Positions 55,477 to 63,561 of a stretch of DNA of 64,000 nt are shown piece by piece. The notes beneath the pieces were generated by a model, which ran no database searches, was not told where the DNA came from, and saw only the letters and a program-made list of their open reading frames with translations. Both the position numbers and the translations under genes were made by a program. How positions within the stretch are numbered: the first letter of the stretch is position 1; every line of letters starts with the position of its first letter. The stretch spans positions 558,001 through 622,000 of the forward strand of contig CAWEIU010000003.1 in assembly GCA_963809245.1 (NCBI GenBank), in the 5' to 3' direction. Source of the stretch: Roseiarcus sp963809245. Its GTDB lineage: Bacteria; Pseudomonadota; Alphaproteobacteria; Rhizobiales; Beijerinckiaceae.

Positions 55477-55917
55477 ATGTTGCGGAAAGCACTCGTCGTC
55501 TTGGCGACAACTCTTGCTCTATCTTCGGGATTCTCTGTGGATGCTATGGCGCACGGCGGCGGCGGCGGTGGAGGACACGGCGGCGGCGGCGGGGGAATGG
55601 GCGGCGGCCATGCCGGAGGTTTCGGCGGCGGCGGTTTCGGCGGCCATGCCGGAGGTTTCGGCGGCGGCGGTTTCGGCGGCCATGCCGGAGGTTTCGGCGG
55701 CGGAATGGGCGGCCACACCGTCAGCGTTGGCGGCGGTTTCGGCCATTTCGGCGGATTCGCGAGCGACCGGGGCCACACTAGCCCCACGCGGGTCAGCGGC
55801 GGCTATGGTCGCAGGTACGGTTGGAACCGTGGCTACGGTGGGTGGGGAGACGGCGGCTGGTACGCCGACTGCGGCTATCCGTACGAGAATCCCTCCTACT
55901 CCTGGTGCACCTATTGA
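55477..55917 (+). CDS. Glycine-rich secreted protein A
   Basis: 146 residues from ATG 55477 with AAGGGA upstream. Signal peptide MLRKALVVLATTLALSSGFS to AMA. The mature part is Gly/His-rich with three HAGGFGGGGFGG-type units. The C-terminus is aromatic, ending NPSYSWCTY. The DNA carries a 36 bp tandem repeat (55609-55701). Unknown role; paralogue of the gene at 56251. Confidence 0.75.
   Translation: MLRKALVVLATTLALSSGFSVDAMAHGGGGGGGHGGGGGGMGGGHAGGFGGGGFGGHAGGFGGGGFGGHAGGFGGGMGGHTVSVGGGFGHFGGFASDRGHTSPTRVSGGYGRRYGWNRGYGGWGDGGWYADCGYPYENPSYSWCTY
55609..55701 (+). repeat. 36 bp tandem repeat in the glycine-rich gene
   Basis: Units begin CATGCCGGAGGTTTCGG at 55609, 55645 and 55681; the third is partial. 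Coding, in frame. Confidence 0.85.
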
Positions 55918-56250
55918 GGGCCGGCTTCCAGCTCTCCCCCAGCAAGTCGGCCCCGACCGCATCGCGGTCGGGCCCGAGCCCTTCCTGCCGGCGTGAGCTG
56001 CGCGCCTCATTCCGCGGCGCGGCGATATGGAGGCGGCACGAGTCCGGTCAACTCGTCATAGCGCAGCGCGAGGCCCCGCGTGCCTCGCTAACGCGGGGGT
56101 GAAGTCTCGAGCGCCGCCTGCGAGGTAGGGGAAAACCCAAATCCCTCATCATCGCGCAAGCCAGCGACAATCGCCGCGGGTTTTCGGCAGCAGCTTCGAT
56201 CGTCGACTCCCATCTCAGCCTCATCGTTAAGAATTAAGGGAACATCGAAC
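55918..56250. other. Duplicated leader between the glycine-rich genes
   Basis: Starts with the hairpin after gene A (CCCGACCGC ATC GCGGTCGGG at 55952-55972). The last ~100 bases resemble the leader of gene A: CGACAATCGCCGCGGGTTTT and TTCGGCAGCAGC, against CGACAACAGCCGCAAGTTTT and TTGGCAGCAGC. Confidence 0.65.
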
Positions 56251-56733
56251 ATGTTACGGAAAACAATTGTCGCCTTGGCGACGGCTTGCGCTCTTTCCTC
56301 GTCTTTTGCCGCAGGCGCCGAAGCGCACGGCGGCGGCGGACACGGCAGCCTCGGCGGAATCGGCGGCCTTGGTGGGCACATCGGCGGTATCGGCGGCGTT
56401 GGCGGAATTGGCGGCCTTGGTGGACATACCGGCGGAATTGGCAGCCTTGGCGCAATCGGCGGCGTTAGTGCACATCTCGGCGGAATCGGCGGCCTTGGCC
56501 GAATGAGCGACGCCGGAATCGGCCACACCACCGCGCTCTACGGCAGCGCCGCTTCGTCGATGAGCTATAGCGGCTCCCTCGGTCATAGCGACGCCCCGAT
56601 GATCGGAACCGCCGAGGGCCATGCCGCTTCCGCGGTCCCCTCCAACGCCACCGACCACGGGCCTGGATTGATGGCGTCCTGCGCTTACACCAACTATTAC
56701 ACGAAGAGTCTCTACTCCTGGTGCAACTATTGA
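56251..56733 (+). CDS. Glycine-rich secreted protein B
   Basis: 160 residues. Signal peptide MLRKTIVALATACALSSSFA, then HGGGGHG and GGIGGLGGHIGGIGG-type repeats, a Ser/Ala stretch, and the ending YYTKSLYSWCNY. Shares start (MLRK), signal peptide and C-terminal SWC-x-Y with gene A, so they are tandem duplicates. Confidence 0.75.
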   Translation: MLRKTIVALATACALSSSFAAGAEAHGGGGHGSLGGIGGLGGHIGGIGGVGGIGGLGGHTGGIGSLGAIGGVSAHLGGIGGLGRMSDAGIGHTTALYGSAASSMSYSGSLGHSDAPMIGTAEGHAASAVPSNATDHGPGLMASCAYTNYYTKSLYSWCNY

Positions 56734-56744
56734 CCGCAGTTTCG

Positions 56745-56778
56745 GGCTCGACTGCGTCGCAGTCGAGCCTGGGCTTTT
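56745..56778 (+). terminator. Terminator after glycine-rich gene B
   Basis: GGCTCGACTGC, loop GTC, GCAGTCGAGCC, then TGGGCTTTTC. A related hairpin follows gene A. Confidence 0.8.
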
Positions 56779-56808
56779 CGCGTCGGCGGAGTGCCGAGCG
56801 AGCGCGCT

Positions 56809-57705
56809 TCACTCAAGCGCGCGGCGATATTGCGTCGGCGTCACTCCGGTCAGTTTGTGGAATCCTGACGTGAATGCGCTGGTCTGGGCGAAGCCAAGCC
56901 GCATTCCGATCTCCGTCACCGTGACCTCCGGCTTGGCGAGCAGCGTCTTGGCCTGCTCCACGCGGAGCATCATGTGATAGCGATGAGGCGGCACGCCGAA
57001 CGAGCGCTTGAACGCGCGGGCGAAATGATAGGGGCTCAGGCGCGCCAGTTCCGCCATGTCCGAGAGCGAGACGCGCTCGGAAACATGGGCGGCCACATAG
57101 TCCTCGACGCGCTTCTTCTGCCACCCGGCGAGGCCGCCGCTGAACTGCGGTTCGTCGGCGCGCCGGCCGCCGCCGTTGAGGCGAACGAGTTCGTGGCACA
57201 GCACCGCGCTTAGCGCTTCGGCGTAGAGACCGCTCCCTGAACCGCGCTCCTCGATTTGCGCCCTCAATTTCCGGGCTGTGTCCCAGATGTCGGCGTCGAA
57301 GAAGAACAGGCGCGGCGTAAACTCAACCGCGTCGAAACCCGGCGCAGGCTCGAGGAACGGCCCGTGCGGATCGATGTAGAAATAGGTCACGCGCGCGAGC
57401 ACGCGCGGCTCTTGCCAGCCGGCGAAGGTGCTGCCGGCCGGAATGAAAGTGAGCTTACCGGTGAGATCGCGCAGGGTGGAGCGCAGGCGCTCGACCTGCG
57501 TCTCGCCGTCGTCGCGAACGGCCTGTTCGTACACGATCAGCAGATGATGAGTCCCATGAAACGCGTATTCGAAGCGTTGAGCCTCGGTGACGCGAACCGT
57601 CTCCGCCCGGATGCTGTTCCACGTCGCCACTTCGCGTTTGACGATGTGGGCCGGCGTGAAGGAGACGTGCGAAGCAGCGACCTGGCGCGCGCGCGCGGCG
57701 TTCAT
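56809..57705 (-). CDS. AraC-family transcriptional regulator
   Basis: 298 residues. The C-terminal double HTH is clear: SLSDMAELARLSPYHFARAF, KRSFGVPPHRYHMMLRVEQA, VTVTEIGMRLGFAQTSAFTS and FHKLTGVTPTQYRRALE. The N-terminal sensor domain is not recognised. Target and ligand unknown; it could act on the neighbouring glycine-rich genes but nothing in the sequence proves it. Confidence 0.9.
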   Translation of the reverse strand: MNAARARQVAASHVSFTPAHIVKREVATWNSIRAETVRVTEAQRFEYAFHGTHHLLIVYEQAVRDDGETQVERLRSTLRDLTGKLTFIPAGSTFAGWQEPRVLARVTYFYIDPHGPFLEPAPGFDAVEFTPRLFFFDADIWDTARKLRAQIEERGSGSGLYAEALSAVLCHELVRLNGGGRRADEPQFSGGLAGWQKKRVEDYVAAHVSERVSLSDMAELARLSPYHFARAFKRSFGVPPHRYHMMLRVEQAKTLLAKPEVTVTEIGMRLGFAQTSAFTSGFHKLTGVTPTQYRRALE

Positions 57706-57954
57706 GGATCAATCCTATCGAGCGGTTGTCAAACCCCTCGAGCGTCCTGTCCCTAACAACCGGCTCATCGCCCTTGGCGCCAATATGGGCCGGGCGCTCC
57801 CATGCACAAGCCGCATGGAATCAGCGTCCGATCACATCCTGATGAATTGGCCGGCGCGCCAGATCACGAAAAGATGCGCAAGGCCGCGCAAGATCCGCCC
57901 GGATCCGACGCCATCTCCTTCTCGTCGTCGTCACCCGATCGGGGAACCTGTGCA

Positions 57955-58135
57955 ATGCCGCGCAGCCGGAAAGCGTTGGAAAGTCTTTTGCTGCGGTCGT
58001 TCGAGGAAGGGGCGCGCTGGCCGATCGATCGCGCCTCGCTTCGCGTGCTCGCACATGGGCCTCACTGTGGCGGAGGTCGCCCAGCATTTCGGCGTCGATC
58101 AGACTCAAGTTCGCACTTTGCTGAGCCAGGCGTAA
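57955..58135 (+). pseudogene. Small HTH protein, apparently frameshifted
   Basis: ATG 57955 reads MPRSRKALESLLLRSFEEGA RWPIDRASLRVLA. Removing one base near 58052 joins it to MGLTVAEVAQHFGVDQTQVR TLLSQA and a stop at 58135. The joined 60-residue product has a clean HTH. Without the correction the frame runs on antisense to fabG. Tentative. Confidence 0.4.
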
Positions 58136-58137
58136 CG

Positions 58138-58872
58138 CTACGCCGTCGCGCCCGCGTCGACCGTCAGCACCGCGCCGCTGATGTTGCGGCCCCCCTCGCC
58201 CAGCAGAAAGGCGGCCATCGCGGCGACGTCTTCCGCCGCCGCGAGCCGGCGCAAGGCGCTGCGGGCGGCGACGCGCGCGCGGTCGCCGTCGTTCATGCCG
58301 CGCGTCAGCTCGGTGTCGATGAAACCGGGCGCGATGGCGTTTACCGTGACGCCGACGCGGCCCACTTCGCGCGCCAGCGATTTGGTGAAGCCGACCAGCG
58401 CCGCCTTGCTGGCGGCGTAAGCGGCGAGGCCGTTGAAGCCGGTGGAGGCGACGATCGAGGCCATGTTGACGATGCGCCCGCGCCCCGCCGCCATCATGCC
58501 GCGCGCGACATATTTGGTCAGGACGATCGGCGACAGCGCGTTCAAGCGCAGCAACGCCTCGATGTCGGCGTTGGCCATGTTCGCCAGCAGCCCCTCGGCA
58601 CTGGCGCCGGCGTTGTTGACGAGGCCGTAGATCGCGCCGCGCGCCGCCTTCAGATCGCGAACGAAGGCCGGAATCGCTTCGATGTCCGAAAGGTCGAGCG
58701 CCTCGAAATGGATTGCGCCAGAGCCCAGGCGTTGCGCTTCCGCGATCGCCGCGTCGAGCCCGTCGCTCGTCTTGCGCGCGACCGCGAAGACGCTGTAGCC
58801 CTCGCGCGCGAGCCGCTTGGCGATTGCGAGGCCGATGCCGCGGCTCGCTCCAGTGACGATAACGTTATCCAT
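58138..58872 (-). CDS. FabG-like 3-oxoacyl-[ACP] reductase (SDR)
   Basis: 244 residues. Rossmann motif TGASRGIG (7-14), NNAG (86-89) and catalytic S139, Y152, K156. Ends with AVLTVDAGATA. Probably reduces a 3-oxoacyl group on the ACP encoded two genes upstream. Its start overlaps the ligase stop by eight bases. Confidence 0.9.
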   Translation of the reverse strand: MDNVIVTGASRGIGLAIAKRLAREGYSVFAVARKTSDGLDAAIAEAQRLGSGAIHFEALDLSDIEAIPAFVRDLKAARGAIYGLVNNAGASAEGLLANMANADIEALLRLNALSPIVLTKYVARGMMAAGRGRIVNMASIVASTGFNGLAAYAASKAALVGFTKSLAREVGRVGVTVNAIAPGFIDTELTRGMNDGDRARVAARSALRRLAAAEDVAAMAAFLLGEGGRNISGAVLTVDAGATA

Positions 58873-60226
58873 GGCGCGCGAGCTTTCCGCCCTCGGTTAT
58901 CGGCAATTCCGCGACGATGCGCAGGAACGAGGGCGCTTTGTGCGCCGCCAGCGCGGCGCGACAGGCGGAAAGGATCTCGGCCTCCAGCCCGCGGCGAGCG
59001 ACAACGCCCTCGCGTAAGACGACCTCGGCGGCGACCAGCGCTCCGGTGATCGGATTCTTGCGCGCGAACACGCGGCTCGCGCGCACGGCCTCGTGAGCAT
59101 TGAGCGTCGCCTCGACCTCTTCGGGATGCACCTTCGCCCCGCCGACGTTGATGACGCCGCCGCGCCGTCCGGCGAAGAGGTAGCGATCGCCGCGCCGTTC
59201 GACGACGTCGCCCGTATCGACGAAGCCGTCCGCGTCATGCAGCGCCGGCGCCCCCTGCCCGAGATAGCGCAGCGCGGTTCGATTGGAGCGGATGCGCAAT
59301 GTCTCCTCGACGACCTTCATCGCGATCTCGCCGCCGCTCGCCTCGACGAGCGAAGCGGGAAAGCCCGCCCGCCCGTCCGCGACCGCGAAGGCGACGCCGG
59401 CCTCGGTCGAGGCGTAAGCGTGCTCGACGCGCGCGCGCGGATAGAGCGCCTTGAGCGAGGCGAGCACAGCGTCGTCGGCGATCTCGCCGGAAAGCCGCAC
59501 GGCGTCCGGATCGATGTAACGAGCCTTGGCGCTCATCAGCACTTTGCGCCAGTGCGACGGCGTGCCCGAGATGTGCTTGACGCCGGCTTCGCCGAGCCGG
59601 ACGAGAAAGGCGTCCACGCTCTCGCCAGGCGTGCTCAGCGTCAGCGATTCCGTCCCCGAGAGCGCGCGCAGGAAGATTTGCAAGCCGCCGTAACGGCGGA
59701 TGTCATAGAACGTCGCCCAGCGCTGCGCGCCCGCCGGCCGAAAGGCGCCAGTCAAGGTCGAAATCGTGTGCGCGACGAGCTTTGGCGGACCGCTGGTTCC
59801 GGACGTCGGCATGACCCATTCGGTGACGAAGCGCCGCGCGCGCTCCGCCTTGAGCGGCGCCAGCGGCAGACGGCAGGCGGCGACGACGTCGAAGCTCGCC
59901 TCAGGTGTAGGCGCATCGCCGTCATGAACGAGCGCGTCGGCTTCCGCGTGCCGAGCCAGCGCGTCGAGGCCGCGCATGTCGAAGCTCGGCGGGCAGAGAA
60001 CGATGCGGCGCGCCAGTCCGTCGAGCTCGATCAGCGCAGCCGCCGCTTTCGTCATGTCGCTGACAGCGAGGACGATCGAGCGCCCTTCGAGGCGCGGCAA
60101 GTCGGCGCCGAGGCTCGTGCCGTGAGCGAAGTCGTCCAGCCGCAAGAGGCAATCGCGCGTTGCGATCGTGCGGCCGAGGCCGGCGCCGGCCTCCATGAGC
60201 CGCGCCAGCGTAAGCGCTTCAGACAC
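58865..60226 (-). CDS. Adenylate-forming acyl ligase (ANL superfamily)
   Basis: 453 residues. Phosphate loop PTSGTSGPPKLVAH, core AYASTEAGVAFAVADGRAGF, hinge GFVDTGDVVERRGDRYLFAG, RRGGVINVGGAKVHPEEVEA and the C-terminal lysine in ITEGGKLARHG. Shorter than standard acyl-CoA synthetases. Position between an ACP gene (8 bp overlap) and FabG suggests it loads an acid onto that ACP. Confidence 0.87.
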   Translation of the reverse strand: MSEALTLARLMEAGAGLGRTIATRDCLLRLDDFAHGTSLGADLPRLEGRSIVLAVSDMTKAAAALIELDGLARRIVLCPPSFDMRGLDALARHAEADALVHDGDAPTPEASFDVVAACRLPLAPLKAERARRFVTEWVMPTSGTSGPPKLVAHTISTLTGAFRPAGAQRWATFYDIRRYGGLQIFLRALSGTESLTLSTPGESVDAFLVRLGEAGVKHISGTPSHWRKVLMSAKARYIDPDAVRLSGEIADDAVLASLKALYPRARVEHAYASTEAGVAFAVADGRAGFPASLVEASGGEIAMKVVEETLRIRSNRTALRYLGQGAPALHDADGFVDTGDVVERRGDRYLFAGRRGGVINVGGAKVHPEEVEATLNAHEAVRASRVFARKNPITGALVAAEVVLREGVVARRGLEAEILSACRAALAAHKAPSFLRIVAELPITEGGKLARHG

Positions 60227-60464
60227 GGGCTTCGTCGTAGAAGGCGATCAACTCGCCGATCGTGTTGGGGAAGCGCATCGATTCGGAGGTGGTGAAAGGG
60301 TCGGCGCCGAGCGCGTCCTCAAGCCGTGCGACCAGAATCGCGAAGCACAGCGAATCCAGTCCTGACTCCATCAGCGGCAGGTCGTCGCTCAAGGGCGCGA
60401 GAGTCTTGCCCTGCTCGGCAGCGACGTCGCGTATAGCATCGAGGATCGTTAACCGCGCCGACAT
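60219..60464 (-). CDS. Acyl carrier protein of the ligase-reductase cluster
   Basis: 81 residues. Phosphopantetheine S38 in LMESGLDSLCFAILVARLED; ends MRFPNTIGELIAFYDEARV. First gene of a three-gene overlapping operon (ACP, ligase, FabG). Confidence 0.88.
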   Translation of the reverse strand: MSARLTILDAIRDVAAEQGKTLAPLSDDLPLMESGLDSLCFAILVARLEDALGADPFTTSESMRFPNTIGELIAFYDEARV

Positions 60465-60555
60465 GCTTAGTGAACCTTCCGTTGAGACGTTTGATACACA
60501 CTCTACTATGTTTCCCCGAGCGCGCGGCGCGCCAATTGGTTAGACGGTAAATATC

Positions 60556-61437
60556 ATGGCCGACAATGGGTCGGGCGGCGTCGTCTGCCGCCTCATCGAG
60601 GAGCGCGACCTCCCCGCCATCCTCGACTGTCTGACGCGAGGCTTTCCGGAACGGGGGCGCGACTATTGGGCGCGCGGCCTCGAGCGCCTTGCGCGGCTAC
60701 CGCGCGTCGACGATCATCCGCAATATGGGCGCCTGCTCGAAGCGAACGGCGCTGTGGTCGGCGTGATGCTGCAGCTCTTCTCCGCCCGCGACGGGACGCA
60801 AGCGCCGCGCTGCAATCTATCGAGCTGGTTCGTCGATCCGGACTTTCGCAGCTATGCCCATGCGCTGCACGCGCGCGCCATCGCGCGCCGCGAGATCGTC
60901 TATCTCAACATATCGGCCGCGCCTCACACCGTTCCTGCGCTCACCGCGCTCGGCTATCGCCGCTACACCGAGGGCCAGTTCCTCTTCGCGCCGCTCCTCT
61001 CGCGCGGCGCGGCGAAAGCGCGCGTCGTCGCGTTCGCCGAGGATGCGGCGGAGGCGAGCGCGCTGTCGTCGAACGATCGCCGCCTGCTTGCCGACCACGC
61101 GGCGTTCGGCTGCGTCGCACTGATCGGCGTGAATGACGGCGCCGCGACGCCGCTGGTGTTCGAGAAGCGGACCATCTGGCGCGAGGCGATCCCGTGCCTG
61201 CACGTCATCTACTGCCGCGACCCTGGCGAGCTTGCGACCTTCTCCGGCGCGCTCGGCCGCTATTTCGCGCGGCGCGGCCGCTTCGTCTGCGTGCTCGACG
61301 CCAATGGTCCGGTTGCCGGACTCGCGGGCCGGTTCTTTGCGGGACGCGAGCCGCGCTACTTCAAGGGCGCCAAGGGCGCGTCGGCGCCGCCCGCCTTCGA
61401 TCTCGCCTATACCGAGCTGGTCGTCCTCGGCCGATAA
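60556..61437 (+). CDS. GNAT-like acyltransferase, divergent to ACP cluster
   Basis: 293 residues. The N-terminal IEERDLPAILDCLTRGFPER looks like the start of a GNAT fold; then NGAVVGVMLQLFSA, NLSSWFVDPDFRSYAHALHA and NISAAPHTVPALTALGYRRY. The second half looks like another such domain. Probably an acyl-ACP- or acyl-CoA-dependent N-acyltransferase, by pattern and by being divergent from the ACP operon; function not proven. Confidence 0.6.
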   Translation: MADNGSGGVVCRLIEERDLPAILDCLTRGFPERGRDYWARGLERLARLPRVDDHPQYGRLLEANGAVVGVMLQLFSARDGTQAPRCNLSSWFVDPDFRSYAHALHARAIARREIVYLNISAAPHTVPALTALGYRRYTEGQFLFAPLLSRGAAKARVVAFAEDAAEASALSSNDRRLLADHAAFGCVALIGVNDGAATPLVFEKRTIWREAIPCLHVIYCRDPGELATFSGALGRYFARRGRFVCVLDANGPVAGLAGRFFAGREPRYFKGAKGASAPPAFDLAYTELVVLGR

Positions 61438-61501
61438 CAAATCTTGCGAGGTGGCTTCGGTCGCGTAAAACTGCTAGCCGTCGATCAAGACGGAGGCGAC
61501 G

Positions 61502-62107
61502 ATGACGGACGAAGCCGCTCGGCACAAAGCCAAGATGGTCAAGCGCAAGGCGTTTCAGGATGCCGCCGTCGCCGCGCGCCCGGTTCTCGCCAAGGGCCTG
61601 CTGATGGTCCACACGGGCGCCGGCAAGGGCAAGTCGACCGCCGCTTTCGGCCTCGCTTTGCGCGCCTTGGGGCGCGGCTGGCGCGTCGGCGTGGTGCAGT
61701 TCATCAAGGGCGCCTGGTCGACCGGCGAGCGAACGGCCTTCGAGCGCTTCGGCGATCAGATCGTCTGGCGCGTGATGGGCGAAGGCTTCACCTGGGAGAC
61801 GCAGGATCGCGATCGCGACATCGCGGCGGCGCGCGCCGCTTGGGAGCAATCCTTGAGCCTGATGGCCGACCCGACGATCGGCCTCCTCGTCCTCGACGAG
61901 CTCAACATCGCGCTCCGCTACGAGTATCTTCCGCTCGACGAAGTCGTCGCCGCGCTACGCACCCGCCGCGAGGGCCTGCATGTCGTCGTCACCGGCCGCA
62001 ACGCCAAGCCGGAGCTGATCGAAGCGGCCGATCTCGTGACTGAGATGAGCATGGTCAAACACCATTTCGACGCCGGCGTGCGCGCCCAGGAAGGCATCGA
62101 GTTTTGA
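61502..62107 (+). CDS. cobO: Cob(I)yrinic acid a,c-diamide adenosyltransferase
   Basis: 201 residues. P-loop HTGAGKGKSTAAFGLALRAL, GVVQFIKGAWSTGERTAFER, LLVLDELNIALRYEYLPLDE and MSMVKHHFDAGVRAQEGIEF. Adenosylates the corrin cobalt in the aerobic pathway. Its stop overlaps the cobQ TTG start. Confidence 0.95.
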   Translation: MTDEAARHKAKMVKRKAFQDAAVAARPVLAKGLLMVHTGAGKGKSTAAFGLALRALGRGWRVGVVQFIKGAWSTGERTAFERFGDQIVWRVMGEGFTWETQDRDRDIAAARAAWEQSLSLMADPTIGLLVLDELNIALRYEYLPLDEVVAALRTRREGLHVVVTGRNAKPELIEAADLVTEMSMVKHHFDAGVRAQEGIEF

Positions 62108-63561
62108 CGCACGCTCGCGCGTTGATGTTTCAGGGCACTGGCTCAGACGTCGGCAAGTCGCTCATCGTCGCCGGCCTCTGCCGCGCCTTCACGGCGCGCG
62201 GCATCAAGGTCCGCCCGTTCAAGCCGCAGAACATGTCGAACAACGCCGCCGTCACCGCGGACGGCGGCGAGATCGGCCGGGCCCAGGCGCTGCAAGCGCG
62301 CGCCTGCGGCGTGGCGCCGAGCGTGCACATGAATCCGGTGCTGCTGAAACCGCAGAGCGAGATCGGCGCGCAGGTCGTCGTGCAGGGCCGCGTCGTCGGC
62401 GCCCGAGAGGCGCGCGCCTATCGCGAGCTCGCGCCGCAATTGATGAGCGCCGTGCTCGACAGCTACACGCGTCTGAAGGCCGACGCCGACCTCGTGCTGA
62501 TCGAAGGCGCCGGAAGCGCGGCGGAGGTCAATCTGCGCGCGCGCGACATCGCCAATATGGGCTTTGCGCGCGAGACGCAGACGCCGGTTGTGCTGATCGG
62601 CGACATCGACCGCGGCGGCGTCATCGCGCAGATCGTTGGCACGAAGGCAGTTCTCGCCGCGGAGGACGCGGGCATGATCGCCGGCTTCCTCATCAACAAG
62701 TTTCGCGGTGACGCGCGGCTGTTCGACGATGGGATGCGCTTCATCGCCGAGCGCACTTCATGGCCCGCGCTCGGTCTCGTACCGTATTTCCGCGGCGCTC
62801 ACAGGCTGCCGGCGGAAGACGCGATGGGCCTCGATCGCGCCGGCGAAGATGATCGAGCAGGCGTCACGATCGCCGTGCCGCGGCTCGCGCGCATCGCCAA
62901 TTTCGACGATTTTGATCCCCTGCGTCTCGAGCCCGGCGTGCGGCTGGTGATGGTGAGGCCGGGCGAGCCCCTTCCCGTCGCCGATCTCGTCATTCTGCCG
63001 GGGAGCAAGGCGACGATCGCCGATCTCGCCTTCTTGCGCGCGCAAGGATGGGACATCGATCTCATGGCTCATGTGCGGCGGGGCGGGCGCGTGCTGGGGC
63101 TCTGCGGCGGCTATCAGATGCTCGGCCGGCGCATCGCGGATCCGGACGGTATCGAAGGCCTGCCTGGGGAGGTCGAAGGGCTCGGCCTGCTCGACGTCGA
63201 GACCGTGATGACGGGCGACAAGGCGCTGAGGTCGGTCGTCGGCGCGTGCCTCGCCAACGGCGCTTCCTTCCAGGGCTACGAAATGCATATCGGCCGCACG
63301 GCGGGACCGGATTGCGCCCGCCCGCTGCTGCGGCTCTCCGACGGGCGCGAGGACGGGGCGACGTCGCCCGATGGGCGCGTCATGGGCGCCTACGCGCACG
63401 GCCTCTTCGCCGACGACGCGCAGCGCGCGGCCTGGCTTGCGCCGCTCGGGGCGTCGAGCGCGCTGGCCTACGAGGCGACGGTGGAGCGCACGCTCGACGA
63501 GCTTGCCGCGCATCTGAGCGAGCATGTCGATCTCGACCGGCTGCTCAGCCTCGCACGATAA
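62104..63561 (+). CDS. cobQ: Cobyric acid synthase
   Basis: 485 residues from TTG 62104 (TTGA overlap with cobO). LMFQGTGSDVGKSLIVAGLC, RPFKPQNMSNNAAVTADGGE, QTPVVLIGDIDRGGVIAQIV; the glutaminase domain has LGLCGGYQMLGRRIADPDGI (Cys nucleophile) and YEMHIGRT. Amidates the corrin ring side chains. Confidence 0.95.
   Translation: MTHARALMFQGTGSDVGKSLIVAGLCRAFTARGIKVRPFKPQNMSNNAAVTADGGEIGRAQALQARACGVAPSVHMNPVLLKPQSEIGAQVVVQGRVVGAREARAYRELAPQLMSAVLDSYTRLKADADLVLIEGAGSAAEVNLRARDIANMGFARETQTPVVLIGDIDRGGVIAQIVGTKAVLAAEDAGMIAGFLINKFRGDARLFDDGMRFIAERTSWPALGLVPYFRGAHRLPAEDAMGLDRAGEDDRAGVTIAVPRLARIANFDDFDPLRLEPGVRLVMVRPGEPLPVADLVILPGSKATIADLAFLRAQGWDIDLMAHVRRGGRVLGLCGGYQMLGRRIADPDGIEGLPGEVEGLGLLDVETVMTGDKALRSVVGACLANGASFQGYEMHIGRTAGPDCARPLLRLSDGREDGATSPDGRVMGAYAHGLFADDAQRAAWLAPLGASSALAYEATVERTLDELAAHLSEHVDLDRLLSLAR

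Noticed and set aside
55609..55701. Possible CRISPR-like repeat
   Set aside because: 36 bp units are directly adjacent without spacers and code for a Gly-rich repeat.
60515..60555. tRNA-like words (AATTGGTTAGACGG)
   Set aside because: Only a D-arm-like stretch; no anticodon arm, T arm or acceptor stem around it.
61438..61501. Cobalamin riboswitch before cobO
   Set aside because: The gap is only 64 bases, too short for the element, and no B12-box-like sequence is seen.
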